Source of the DNA: Diphasiastrum complanatum | Taxonomy: Eukaryota; Streptophyta; Lycopodiopsida; Lycopodiales; Lycopodiaceae | Assembly: GCA_029204225.1 (NCBI GenBank) | Contig: MU831916.1 | Coordinates: 1-64,000 of the forward strand | DNA length: 64,000 nucleotides | Direction of reading: 5' to 3' | Shown here: one piece after another, positions 1-10,795 of the stretch | Layout: each line of letters starts with the position of its first letter | How positions within the stretch are numbered: position 1 is the first letter of the stretch | Translations under genes and position numbers: made by a program | Notes under the pieces: generated by a model | What the model was told of the DNA's origin: nothing | The model's database searches: none | The model's input: the letters and a program-made list of their open reading frames with translations, nothing else

Positions 1-1539
1 ATAAAATACATTGCATCTCCTAATGACGGAGTGGCATTGGACCACAGAGATCACTATGTACAAGATCTAATACATGCTTTGTTTTGTTGGACTGTGATTT
101 TGAAAACTTGCTTCTAGACTGCTTTCCATAGATGCATGATTCACAAAATAAAGATTTCCTATCTAATGGAGATGGGAAATTCAAACCATCAACTGAATTA
201 TTACAACGCTTATAAGAAAGTAATCTTGTATTCACGTGTCCCAATCGACTATGCCACAAAACAGCACTGTCGTTTACATTTTCATTAGAGATACTAGCTA
301 ATGCAACTGAATTAGAGAGTACGTAAAGATTTTTGACTCTAGTGCATGTAGTCAGAGTAGTATCTTCCTCGAGTATTGTACACTGCTCAAATGAGAATCA
401 GTTATCTTAGAGATTGATAACAGATTCTTTGATAACTGAGGAACGTGAAGGACGTTAGGAACACAAATGGACAGATCGTTGTTGAAGCTGATCTTCACTG
501 CTCCTTTGCCTTCCATGCGTATGGTGCTAGAATCTCCAAGGTAGATAAATTGGTCTATGCTGTAAGCTGTGTACTCCGTAAATCATTCATTGCGAGAGGT
601 CATGTGTTGGGTAGCACCACTGTCTAGGTACCAGCTATCACAGTCTTCGCTGCTATTGTAAGCCATTAGCAAGTGTGTATCTAACTCCTTGAATTCCACC
701 GTGTTGGAGGAGTCTGGTTGTTGTTGTTGTTGTTGTTGTTGCTTCTTGGTCTCGTTGTAGATGTAGATGCGACACTCCTTGATGTCGTGATTAGCTCTTT
801 TGCAATATCTGCAGAAAAGTTTCTTGCGCGATCCACCATGCTCACTTTGAGTGTGAGGCTTTTGTTGTTGCTGCTGCACTTGATTCTTGCCCTTGGAATA
901 GTCTTTCTTCTTGGTGTATAGAGCCATGGATTTGTCGTTGATGGACAGGCTACTAGTCTTCTCCGCATTTCTTCTTGAAGAAGGTGACCGATCACCTTTT
1001 GAAGAGTTGGGTTGTGTGGAGATCATCACCACAAAGTGCTCATAGGACTTTGGAAGAGAAGAAAGCAAGGTCATAATGACATCATCATCTTGAATAGAAC
1101 ATCCTACAGCTGATAACTGATCTAACAGGGACTTGAAGCTGTTGATGTGAGAAGTGATGGTAGTAGAATCAAACATGCTAAGAGTAAAGAACTTCCTTCT
1201 AAGATGTAATCTTGTGGTTACATCGTGAGTCTTATAAAGACTTGATAACAAGTCCAGTGCTTCCTTAGAGGTTTTGCACGTGGTAACGTGAGATATTTGG
1301 GAGTTGGCCAGATTGAGTGTGATACATGCTAGGGCCTTCTGATCTTTAATCCTCCATGTCTTTGCTTGATCACCATCTTTTGGTTTCAAGTTTGCACCTT
1401 CTACTACATCCCAAAGATCTCTATCTATCAACATCATTCTAAGTTTTAACTTCCAAATGTAGAAGTTAGAACCATTGAACTTGTCAATGACTCTAGCTTC
1501 ACTGAAGAGTGATGAAGATGAAGAAACAAAATGTTTCTA
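1..1539 (-). pseudogene. Ty1/copia gag-protease-integrase remnant, cut by window edge
   Basis: The 5' part of a copia polyprotein, read right to left. It starts with a UBN2-type Gag (FNGSNFYIWKLKLRMML near 1440-1480), followed by a CCHC knuckle (CRYCKRANHDIKEC, about 790), a Q-rich tract and the protease motif WYLDSGATQHM (about 600-630). The protease region runs on as LHVPQLSKNLLSISK (about 415-460). The integrase zinc region (WHSRLGHVN, then CESC) lies at 100-260 and ends near HSDLCGPM. A stop follows the protease near 583 and a frameshift lies near 380, so the frame is broken. RT and RNase H would lie beyond position 1. Its Gag differs clearly from the other copia Gags in this window, so it is a separate lineage. 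Confidence 0.85.
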
Positions 1540-1764
1540 ACTACAAAGCCTTGCTAGCTTTTGACCCTCGGCCTGACGAAGATGTTCGCGAACACGAAAG
1601 TCAGGAGACACGAAACATGAAAAGTTTTGCGAAAACGAAAGTCAAAGGAAACGAACACGAACGGTTCGCGAACACAAAAGATTCATGAACAAGAATCTTT
1701 TGCGGTTTGGCATAAGAATATTTTGCTGTCCAGTATGAGAGAACGACAGACGAGAAAAACGAAA
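1540..1764. other. Non-coding stretch rich in cgaacacgaa-like words
   Basis: No gene is seen. The words 'gcgaacacgaa', 'acgaaagtc' and 'gaaacgaa' recur at short intervals. The stretch continues beyond the solo LTR (gacatgacacgaaaaatg at about 2430), so it was one sequence before that insertion. It lies upstream of the Gag start on the minus strand and may be the leader of that copia element. No PBS is recognised. Confidence 0.35.
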
Positions 1765-2429
1765 CCAACTGTGAAAATTGTCAACATTTCCTAGCTAGTT
1801 TGAGGCCTAAATTGGCTAAAATTGTAAATAGTTTTGGTTCTGGAGTTTCACACGTGTGAACCAGGCCACAATGTTTTTATTTACTGTATTTTTTCAGTAT
1901 GATGAAGTGTCAAACTTCATACCCTTCAAAATGAGACCATTTTGATGTATTTTGGTCATATAAGCCATTTTTAGCTATTTTTCCTATATAGGGAATATCT
2001 AGGGTCAAGTACCTTCTAGAGAGAGGAGAGAGAGTCATCTTCCTCATCCATAAATAGTAGGGAAGTCGTGGAAAACAGGTTGGAGAAACCTTTTGTATGC
2101 TTCATTGAGATCAATAGATCATTGTCATTGTTTCTTCCTCCATTGAGAGCATTGTTGTGTGTATTGTCTTCAAGCTATTGTGTATGATCTTAGGTGCTTT
2201 CCAAAAGTGGTAGGCTGATGTATTATGGACTGTATAATGCTATTTTGGGCCGCACTTGATGTTTATGGAAGTTTCCATTTGTGATAAATGCTTTTTGATC
2301 AAGTTCTTTGCATTCTAGGTAGCATAGAATGTGTTGCCAATTCCTAGCTTATGTAGTTTGGAGTGCAAGCATTCAAGCCAATGATCTTGGAGTTTAGATC
2401 CACTTAGGATCTGTATTTTTCTCACCAAC
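1765..2429 (+). mobile_element. Solo LTR of the E2 copia family, with TSD
   Basis: The LTR spans 1770-2424 and starts tgtgaaaattgtcaac. It is flanked by a perfect 5-bp TSD, ccaac, at 1765-1769 and 2425-2429. It matches the reverse complement of the LTRs of E2 (39236-39882 and 44144-44790) over its length, but is more diverged. The last bases read ttttctca rather than ttttcaca. One LTR with an intact TSD and no internal region is the expected product of LTR-LTR recombination. It contains the palindrome TTCACACGTGTGAA at 1847-1860. Confidence 0.88.
1847..1860. promoter_or_regulatory. G-box palindrome TTCACACGTGTGAA in solo LTR
   Basis: A perfect 14-bp palindrome with CACGTG core, about 80 bp into the LTR. 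The same motif lies at the equivalent place in both E2 LTRs. CACGTG is the G-box bound by plant bZIP and bHLH factors. A role here is inferred. Confidence 0.45.
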
Positions 2430-3846
2430 GACATGACACGAAAAATGTTGCGAAACCCATTTTGCTCTCACGCCTTAAAGAGTACATGCAAAGATCATGC
2501 AAGAACCCAGAAGTACAGAAATCTGACCTGATGGCATGACATTAGCAGATACTCCCTAGGTCGTAGCTAATCTGCCACTCTGGTAATTCCCTGATTAGTT
2601 ATAGATGCTTAATTACTCTAATCTTAGATTTACATAGAGCGACTGTACTTACTGGATGATACTTGACATATAGATCAACACAGAATGCAAATACAGTGTA
2701 AGGTAGTAGTCTGATGCTAGTAAGCAATCAAGACGAAATTACAGAGTACATGTCCGCCTGCGTGCACGATTCATAGCATATCAGGTAAACCAAAGAAAAT
2801 GCACTCTAGATCCATTGTCGTGATGAGAAACTCACCCACGATTTATAGCATATCAGGTAGAACAGCTCCAGAACCTTGTACCCCTGTACTATCTGATCAC
2901 CAAGTATCCATTACCCGTTGATAGCTCTCCAAGAATCTGTCCACCTGTAGTGCAACTAGACTCCAACTAGATCTAACCAAAAGCTGCGTCATGCTTACCA
3001 AACAATGATGGATAGAAACAACATGTGATGCCAACCTAGAGATCACTATGCATATAACCATCAGCTGTCACTCCTTGAGCAACCATCTCCATCACTGTTG
3101 GCTCACAACCATGGACATGCTGGATCCACATCACCTCGTAATGCACTTCATGCCCTCAGGATATGTACCACCCTAGGTACACTCCATGCCACCTACCTCC
3201 AAGTAGACTTGACCCGTCCCTAGGTCATTATCCTGCTATCCAAGCCGATCGCTGAAGCATCACATGTGCCTCTCCTGACTCCTAGCAGTGTCACTCGCTC
3301 TCCCTGGCTATGTGTCGCCCGACACCATGCCAACACAAGCATATCCCTGAGTCGCCACTCATGGGATTCTGAGACCACTGTCTCCCTGATCGTACTGAGG
3401 TATATGGCTCTGAGTGACTTCCTCTAGGCTTATCCTTGATCTCACCACCTGAGAATCTGCACCATGGAAATTTCAACACATGTGCCAAGCCTAGACTCCT
3501 GCAAATACAGCCAACTGCATGAAAGCTATAGATAGCTTATCCATGCCCATGATGGTAGATGTCTCCCCATCAATGCCAATACCAATGATTGGCCCCCTAC
3601 TGTAATGCCAACCTGTACTCCCAAATGAGCACACCATAAAGTCCTCGCCATCAGTGTCCCCTCTAGTAGATCGCTAGCAGAACACTCACCATAGTGTTTG
3701 CCCTCCGATCTCCATCAGCTCTCCAACCTAGAGCTGGCGCTCAAAGCTTCACGCTTTGCCCATTTGCATTTGCAGCTTCCTGATTTTATCATGAATCCCA
3801 CCTGTAAATCATGTCCATCCAAAGACTCAAGTCCAATATGAAATAG
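2430..3846. repeat. R1 non-coding repeat, copy 1
   Basis: No convincing coding sequence; short open frames are not conserved. The part at about 2811-3333 closely matches 15047-15722, for example 'aagaatctgtccacctgtagtg' and 'gcccgacaccatgcca' in both. The right part, 3629-3846, matches the reverse complement of 25946-26095 plus 26441-26522. R1 is therefore a dispersed family present three times in this window in two orientations. It looks like the internal or LTR part of an unidentified retroelement, but no LTR pair, PBS or protein was found. Confidence 0.6.
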
Positions 3847-4519
3847 CAGTAGTAATTTTTTTTTTTAAAACAAAGTTAAGTCTATGAAGAAAGATATATT
3901 AAGAGGTTTTTACCTAAACTTCTCAATTTATCCATTTCATGAGATTTATTGCAGAGAAAGAATCACTTTTGCTTTTTGTAGCATGGCAATCTGATTTCAT
4001 ATGCAAAAGTAATTAAAGTTTACAGATTTTTTAGAAATACCATAATTTTTCTCTATAAAACAATTCTAGAATCTTTATTCTGAAATAAATTCCTTGATAC
4101 TGATCCAAATTGAGTAACCCATATACTCAAATAGATCATCTCAAAAGTTTTAAATGATTCTAGTTTTGCTCAAAATGATCTGAGGTAGTTTTCATCAACG
4201 TTTTAGAGGTTCCATGTTTTTCTAGTTCATTTTTTCTCTCTCTAGGGTTTTTGTCATAATTTTCTGATTTCCGATTGTAGTTTCCTTAATACAATATGGC
4301 CACTCACATGACTCCTTACATAGAAATTACTAGATGTATTGGATACTGTGTGAAAGTCTTGGGTCTAGCCATATAACGACTTGTGTGCACGAAGTGTTCA
4401 AAGTCTGATAAAAATCCTAGGTGTAAAGTATTTTAGTATCATAATTCAGTATAATTCATGGATATGATCACATTGGGTTCTCTGATATTTCAATATACTT
4501 TATTGCTATCCAAAAGCAG

Positions 4520-4621
4520 ACAACAATAGGGGCTGAGGCTCAGGCTGCGTTATGGTCCGCTAATCCTCTTGTATATGATCCAAGGAGCCTTTCGGAGCGG
4601 TATAGAAGACAACCTTTCAAG
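4520..4621 (+). pseudogene. Exon copy, unrecognised gene (copy A)
   Basis: A 102-bp block between an AG acceptor (ccaaaagcag) and a GT donor (ctttcaag/gtaggt). It is open in phase 0 for 34 codons. It differs from the copy B exon (49990-50091) by replacements such as PPV to PLV and PLK to PFK, but the frame is intact. It lies in a truncated segment with no further exons recognised, so it is probably not expressed. See the copy B entry for a possible identity. Confidence 0.4.
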
Positions 4622-4658
4622 GTAGGTCTAGCTACCTTTCAATATTTTTCAATCTCCA

Positions 4659-4795
<137 letters not shown>

Positions 4796-5530
4796 CCATC
4801 TACTAGTATAAATATTGTTTACATACATACATAAAGGTTCTTTACCAAAACAACATGCATAATAAAGCAAATGGTTCTTTAGCAAGATAGCCATGCATAA
4901 AAAAGCAAATGCTATTTCGGCAAAATAGCCATGCATAACAAACGGCCTTAACAAAAGTACAGTCCTTTGTTTGGGCTCCCACCACCAACATATCTTCAAT
5001 GTTGACTTTTCAACTAACTCCATTGACCAATCTCACCACATAGTATTGCCTTTGCAAGGCAAGGCCAACAGGGTACTCCCTATTGAAATTGCATAAGAGC
5101 CATGTCAACAAGAGATCAAGAGTTCTTATAAGCATGATCACAAAATAAATAAAAAGTGTTGAAATCCCTAGCCTGGCTTAAAGGTAATGTACCAGGATAT
5201 TATTAACAACTTTTGAAATTTAAGAGTCCTACCATAGTGGCATAATTTGAGAGTCCTGCCATAGCAAGCACATCAGGAGTATGATAAATCTGACACATAA
5301 TGTTGGGGAAAAGAACAGATGAACTATGTAGGGTAAAGTTGCCATGATAATGGTTGTTTATACACGCGTGCAGATCCTTACACCAAATTTAAGCTGAGCA
5401 CCACCTCCAAAACTCAATCTTTCAGAAGTACGATAAATCTGGCACATAATGTTGTGCAAAAGAACAAATGAACTATGTAGGGTAAAGTTGCTATGATAAT
5501 GGCTGTTTATATATGCATGCAGATCCTTAC

Positions 5531-5640
5531 AACAAATTTAAGCTGAGCACCACCTCCAAAACTCAATGTTTTAGCACGAATTGGGAGTACACTTGGATCA
5601 ACAATTGGGTCGGCAATAGGATATGTGGGAGCCCATTCGC
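5531..5640 (-). pseudogene. Truncated DIL-domain (gar2-like) exon, copy A
   Basis: The minus-strand frame reads EWAPTYPIADPIVDPSVL, then LSFGGGAQLKF, and ends at a GTAAGG donor at 5525-5530. It corresponds to the last two thirds of exon 51731-51904 in copy B. The exon's 5' part is missing because homology stops at 5640. Upstream, 5277-5400 and 5405-5530 are tandem copies of the following intron and exon end, as in copy B. The downstream exons are deleted, so this is a dead fragment. Confidence 0.7.
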
Positions 5641-7194
5641 TGTTGGAAATTAAGCCCACAGTTGCCTCCTTGGTGAATGACTAATTTCTATTTCATGATT
5701 CTTCCTACATGTTTATTGATCATTGATCTAGGGTAAGGTGAAACCAACTTTGGTTCTACGTCTGCTCATCTGATACCTGCAAGAATCCCAAACTTAGACA
5801 TCCAAATTATTTGAAGAACGTCTACAACGGGCTTCCGGCTGATCTCCAACAAAGAGTACTTTGTGAGTCAAGCCTGGTGGTTTGTTGGTGTGCTTGAGTG
5901 TGAGTCAAGTACATGGTAGCAGGGATATGCATAACATCTTTTGGACACTCCGGACATTGCTACAATTCGTATTTCTTTACTCTTATTACATTTGAGCTTA
6001 AGGGAGAGAGTTAGAAATCAGTTTTGATCTGATTCATTAGTATAAGCTCTAAATGTAATGATGTAATTATTGTATAGTTTATTTGGTTTATTGTATATGG
6101 TTGTGATCAGGACGTGACCCGTTAGGATATATTGATCGGGCATTGATCCCGTAGCCGGCTACTTGGGCTAGTCGAGTAGCCACACAAAGAAAAAATTAGC
6201 CTCCTATATAGAGTTATTTACAGTACTTGCTATACTTAGGGGCATGTCCCAAGTTTGTCGGTCGAATTTGGCCATATTGGTTTGACAGGTGGTAGGCCAA
6301 TTTTAGGACACCTGCCTTTTCATGCAGTTTGTGAATACTCTATATGTACAGTGTTTCTTTGTAATCTATTAACTTTTGTTGTGCCATCTATGAGAGCTTG
6401 TGAGGAGTGGCTATGGTGATTGTGTGATGTGATCTGCATACTGCACTAGATTCTATCGGAATTTCAACTGTTTGGACTATGTTGAGATGGATCTTGGTCG
6501 TGATAGTGAGTGTCACTATCAAATTAGTTAAATAGATAATATTTATAATGCTAAAACTAGTTTAAGCAAGTAACTAGCTTTATTTTGGTTACCATAATGA
6601 AAAATTAAATAGTCGACAATATTTAATTCCAGCTGGGATCAAGTGGACAAATTTGTAGATTTAGGTAAAGCTAAAGTAGATTCGACAAAGCATTGAGTTC
6701 AACTCAATAGTTGTTTGAATTGAACTTATTCAAAACCCTTCATTGAGTCTTATTCTGCTCTCGAATGGTCACCTATTGTGATTGTCATGTATTCATGCAG
6801 ATTGTTTGATAAATCAATTAATTATGTAAGAATTGATTACATTCTAAATAACGAATGGATCTACGTTAACTATTGGATTAGAGAGATAGGGATTCTTCAT
6901 GCCTATATGAATGAAGTAGGGATTTTTCAGCAGAGCTTAAGATCACATCATCTAGTTTTGTATGTCTCACGTTTGGATCCTTGAAGCTCCCTAAGCATTT
7001 CATGGTATACGCAATGGCGTCGAATCAAATTTGTATTTTAACAAAGGTACTTACAAGCTCTAGTGGAAGGAACCTAAATTAAATGTTGATGAAGAACTTC
7101 AAACTAATGTTCTTAGATCAACTCTTTGGCTAGCAAAGTAATTCATGGAAAGGACAAGGATTGAGCACATCATGGTTCACATGAATTCCCATGC
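5641..7194. other. No gene recognised; possible LTR debris
   Basis: AT-rich sequence. It begins tgttggaaattaag exactly where copy A is truncated, as many LTRs begin. A purine run (aagggagagag, about 6000-6010) followed by ttagaaatcag could be a polypurine tract and LTR start. No matching second LTR or protein is present. The 68-codon open frame at 6778-6984 resembles nothing known. Confidence 0.25.
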
Positions 7195-7312
7195 CATCCT
7201 TAAAAAGAAACCAACCAACGGGGTTGTCTTAGTTGGTTAGCTTGACATCCAAAGTTTCTTTGGTCTCAGGTTCGAGCCTCCCCTTGGAAACCAAGAAGCA
7301 TCCTTAAAAAGA
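7195..7312 (+). mobile_element. Short tRNA-derived SINE with 14-bp TSD
   Basis: A 90-bp insert (7209-7298) is flanked by the perfect direct repeat catccttaaaaaga (7195-7208 and 7299-7312). The insert looks tRNA-like. It has ggggttg at the left, an A-box-like tagttggttagc, a short stem (ccaaag/ctttgg), a B box ggttcgagcc, and ccccttgg at the right. The long TSD indicates LINE-type target-primed integration. It has almost no body beyond the tRNA-like head and no poly(A) tail of its own, which is unusually short for a plant SINE. It could instead be a tRNA retro-pseudogene. Confidence 0.72.
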
Positions 7313-8545
7313 GAAGCGGGTGGAAAAGGTAGGTGGATTGTCTAGAGCTCAAGCACATATCAAACAAGACTTAGAGTAAAACCTTCTATTATGAGTGTAT
7401 CTTGGAATGGTTCAAAGAGTCTTAGTGCTTACTCTTTGTGACTTCTAGGTTGAAAACTGGAAAACTTTGATGATCGACCAAATAATTTACAGAAACAGTA
7501 GACTCGGCAAGAAAATATTGCATCCTTGATGCATAGTCACACTGAACATAATGATCATTAAAAATAAAAGCGTCTCTTCCTCTTCTGAGTACATGGATGG
7601 CTGGGCAAAGATAATTCAGAAAACCGAACTATAAATAACTAGCTGAACAAACACACGCACACATGCACAAACCAGTAATCTATTCACATACTGATCCCTT
7701 CTTTCCTTAGAGCTGGAAGAGATAGATTACACCCGAAGATGCGAAACGAGGACGATCCAGGAAGAGATATGCGATCAGATGAGGGCAAATCATAATAATT
7801 CACCAAGGGCTACTCTTATTCTTCCAAATGAATTCTTGTCACCTGCCCTGTAGCAGACGCAGCGTCCATGGCGAATAATTGCGGACTCCTCCATCTCTTC
7901 AAATAGGCTCTTTATATTCTCCTCCATCCAGCAAGTGAGTCAGTTAGTTGCTTCGATGAAGGGGTATCAGAATGTGGAAATCCAACGCACCTTGGAGCCT
8001 TCATTGAACTCTGTGAGTGGAGCTGTCCTCTACCTTGTATCTCACCCCACCAGACACGCCTGTACAAATACGTTGCACACAAAGAACGTTTGAGCGCTAT
8101 GCCATCGAATGGCTACGCCCAGAAACGGCCGCTATCAAACCAAAACTTGTCGATTTAGAGTGTGTGCTCCGTGGACAGATTCACAATGTTGATCTCCAAC
8201 CAACGAACTTTATCATGCACATCTTGCACTGAGCCAAAAATTTGGAAAGCTGTAAAATTGCTTCTGATAGATCGATTGCCAGTTAAGATCCTTTTGGAAA
8301 AGCCTGTCATATCAACGCATTAGTTTTAGGTTTCATATCTTTGACCAAAATCAAGGAATTGTATTTGGTATAAGTAGATGAGTAAATTATTTGTTCATGA
8401 ATGCAAATTTGCTTCACATCATTACTGTTTTCATTCTAATGAACTTGGGCGAGCTGATTCCTACTCATCATGAACAAATAGGGCGGTAAGGCAAACTCGG
8501 AGATGCAGCTTGTCTTTCTTTTGAAAAGTAAAAACACAAACTTAC
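7313..8545. other. No certain gene; possible exon pieces
   Basis: No transposon motif is recognised. On the minus strand, about 7790-7925 is open and ends with a stop at 7790-7792. It includes SLFEEMEESAIIRHGRC and ends RIRVALGELL, so it could be a terminal exon, but no clean acceptor is seen. On the plus strand, 8017-8232 is a 71-codon open frame of no recognised family. Neither is supported beyond an open frame. Confidence 0.2.
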
Positions 8546-8665
8546 AAAACCCCAGCTGACTTCCATAATCTCTGGCCCAGCGATGGTGTAGTCAGAGTGT
8601 TGGTTGAAGTCTTTTACTATTGTATTCACGGCTCCTAAAACTCCCCCAGTATTTTGGATGCAAAA
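8546..8665 (-). other. Exon-like block, unrecognised protein
   Basis: A 120-bp block on the minus strand between acceptor tttttgccag and a full-consensus donor GTAAGT. It is open in phase 0 for 40 codons and includes GGVLGAVNTIVKDFNQ and AGPEIMEVSWGF. The composition looks like real protein and the splice borders are good, but I do not recognise the family. The acceptor region is the part repeated in the tandem array to the right (8654-9510). Other exons may include 7790-7925 and parts of 9522-9960. Confidence 0.35.
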
Positions 8666-9510
8666 CTGGCAAAAAAAAAAAATTTCCCTGGGGCGCCAGG
8701 CAACCATCTGCGCCAGCGCAGATGGATGCCCTGGTGCCCTTTCTTTTTTTCATAGTTTCATTCGTCAAACAATGCGCATTGATTAAAGCTGTTGGCTCAC
8801 ATTTTTTCTTGCAAAAAACGTTGATGAAATTGCCTCCAAACTATTTGCAGATCCATCGCTACCGAAGGCAAATGTTGATACAAAATTGACAAAAATTGTT
8901 TTTCCCTGGGCACCATGGCAACCATTTGCGCAGATGGTTGCCATGCTGCCCTTTTTTTTTTTCATAGTTCCATTCGTCAAACAATGCGCATTGATTCAAG
9001 TTATTAGTGTGCACTTATTCTTGCAAAAAACGTTGATGAAATCGCCTCCAAACTATTTGCAGATCTTGTTTGCAAATCCATAGCTACCACATGCAAGTGT
9101 TGATGCAAAACTGGCAAAAAATGTTTTCCCCTAGAGGGCACCAAACATGGTTGCCTGGTGTCCTTTTTTATTATAGTTTCATTCGTCAATGCGCATTGAT
9201 TCAAGCAGTTGTTTCATGCAAGAAACGTTGATGAAATCGCCTCCAAACTGTTTGCAGATTTTGTTTGCAGATTCATAGCTACCACATGCAAGTGTTGATG
9301 CAAAACTGGCAAAAAAGTGTTTTTTCCTAGGGCACCAAGCAACCACCTGCGCAGATGGTTGCCTGGTGCCCGCGCAGATGGTTGCTTGTTGTTGATGCAA
9401 AACTGGCAAAAAAAAATTTACCCAAGGGCACCAGTTCCATTTGTCAAACAATACGCATTGATTCAAGCTGTTGGTGCGCATTTTTTCTTGCAAAAAACGT
9501 TGAGGTACAC
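8654..9510. repeat. Tandem repeat, about 200-bp unit, 4 full copies and one partial
   Basis: Units start at about 8654, 8874, 9098 and 9293 with g[t]tgatgcaaaactggcaaaaa, plus a partial restart at 9391. Each carries a 'ggcaaccat..gcgcagatggttgcc' inverted-repeat core, 'ttcattcgtcaaacaatgcgcattgattcaag', and 'cttgcaaaaaacgttgatgaaat'. On the minus strand each unit holds a T-rich tract ending tttttgccag, a copy of the exon acceptor at 8666. The array is thus a local amplification of an intron-exon border. Open frames here do not agree between units. Confidence 0.75.
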
Positions 9511-9521
9511 ATCATCCCACG

Positions 9522-9960
9522 TCATATGTTGCATCCCATAACTATATTGGCGCTGGATGCCTTTACATAAATGGTATTTGGGGCCGTTTCAAAGATAGAT
9601 GAACACTTGTCAGGAAATGAGTATCGGATGCAAGAGACCGCCGCGATACAGGTATACATTGTTTTGACAGAAAACCAACGTAGATACTGCTCAATATTAA
9701 GTTTTTCTTGACATTCGATGTTGCAAACAGTGGAGTCATCCTTGCGGGACAGGGCATACAAGATGGCGGCTATTGCAAATCTAGCCAAAGGTCCAGGATT
9801 CTTCCATATCCTGTTCAATAAAGACCGAAATGCAGGAAAACGTGAATGCAAAAAGGCATTTCCCCACAAAGACAACTAGGTCATCGATTTGAATGCCCCA
9901 ACCATCTCGCAGCTTGACGGTTCCATGCTTTGTGGAGGTGCAGAACGATCTCTTGACTTT
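9522..9960 (-). pseudogene. Possible decayed gene piece, unrecognised
   Basis: The minus-strand frame has protein-like composition (WKNPGPLARFAIAAILYALS, then EQYLRWFSVKT) over about 80 codons. A second frame to its right contains KHGTVKLRDGWGIQIDDLVVF. The two are out of register and no splice signal joins them cleanly, so a frameshifted remnant is likely. No family is recognised. It may belong with the exon-like block at 8546-8665. Confidence 0.3.
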
Positions 9961-10050
9961 CACAGGTACATGTCACTGAAGCTTTCCACCTAGTTTTGTT
10001 GAACATGTTTCTATGTTTCCGCTTGGTTCATGATGTTTCCTTAACGCAGA

Positions 10051-10151
10051 TAATGCACAAGATTCTGAGTACTCCTTAGTATGATTGAGTTCCATGCACA
10101 TTAATGCACAAGATTCTGAGTACTCCTTAGTATGATTGAGTTCCATGCACA
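10051..10151. repeat. Tandem duplication, 51-bp unit, two copies
   Basis: The unit starting taatgcacaagattctgag occurs at 10051 and 10102 with essentially no differences, so this is a recent local duplication. Confidence 0.95.
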
Positions 10152-10177
10152 GGAGCATCCAATAGATAAACCAATAA

Positions 10178-10217
10178 GACCTGAGATGTATACGTGAGAC
10201 CTGAGATGTATACGTGT
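10178..10217. repeat. Tandem duplication, 20-bp unit, two copies
   Basis: gacctgagatgtatacgtg followed by a or t, at 10178 and 10198, only 27 bp from the 51-bp duplication. Confidence 0.93.
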
Positions 10218-10795
10218 TAGATAGAAGTTTCACCATGAGCTGACAAAAGGCTCACGTTGAGCTAAAGGAAAGGGCAAGTGCCAACCATATTGACCAATCA
10301 AGATATACTCTTTCTTGCATCATGAAGATCTTACTAAAAACAAAGAACTGGGATGCTGGACAGGAATTGAAGAGTTCAGACATCTGAAAGAACTTGGTAC
10401 TCAACAAAGTGCTTTAATAACCGGAGATGTCTGGATCATTACCATCTTCCTATACTATGGAAAGAATCTTCAACGACCTGCACAACAAGACAAGAGGAAC
10501 AAAATTAGGATAAGAGTTTGGACAATGTTAGAATATCCCATATCCAGCCTGACTTCTTGAAATAAATGATATTTTTGGTATGTTGGTATAATCTTGCAGT
10601 ACACAAAGAAGCAACAAGATGAAAAGAAACACCTTGGTGCATTTATTCATAGGAAAAAGTAGTAGGTACATTGATAAAAAAGATATATACACCCTGAAGG
10701 GGAAATTTAAACAAAAGTAGGCTCAAACAAGAGCGAAGCTTGCAGTAAAGTTAAGATTAATCCAAATCCTGGCATTAACAATAAAAGTGCATAAA
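10218..10795. other. No gene seen; includes LINE 3' flank
   Basis: The 81-codon plus-strand frame at 10315-10560 resembles nothing known. The right part (about 10600-10795) lies directly after the LINE stop codon on the minus strand and may be its 3' UTR. No poly(A) or TSD is identified. Confidence 0.3.

Noticed and set aside
718-921. Plus-strand Leu/Val-rich open frame
   Set aside because: It is the antisense of the poly-Gln and knuckle region of the copia Gag; the leucine run comes from CAA/TTG repeats.
6778-6984. 68-codon plus-strand frame
   Set aside because: AT-rich composition, no motif, no repeat support.
7195-7312. Functional tRNA gene
   Set aside because: It has A- and B-box-like words, but no credible cloverleaf with a normal anticodon arm, and the TSD shows it is an inserted copy.
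9004-9493. Minus-strand frames ending in Ala-Asn-Ser-Leu-Glu-Ala type sequence
   Set aside because: They run through tandem units in differing frames between units, so there is no conserved reading.
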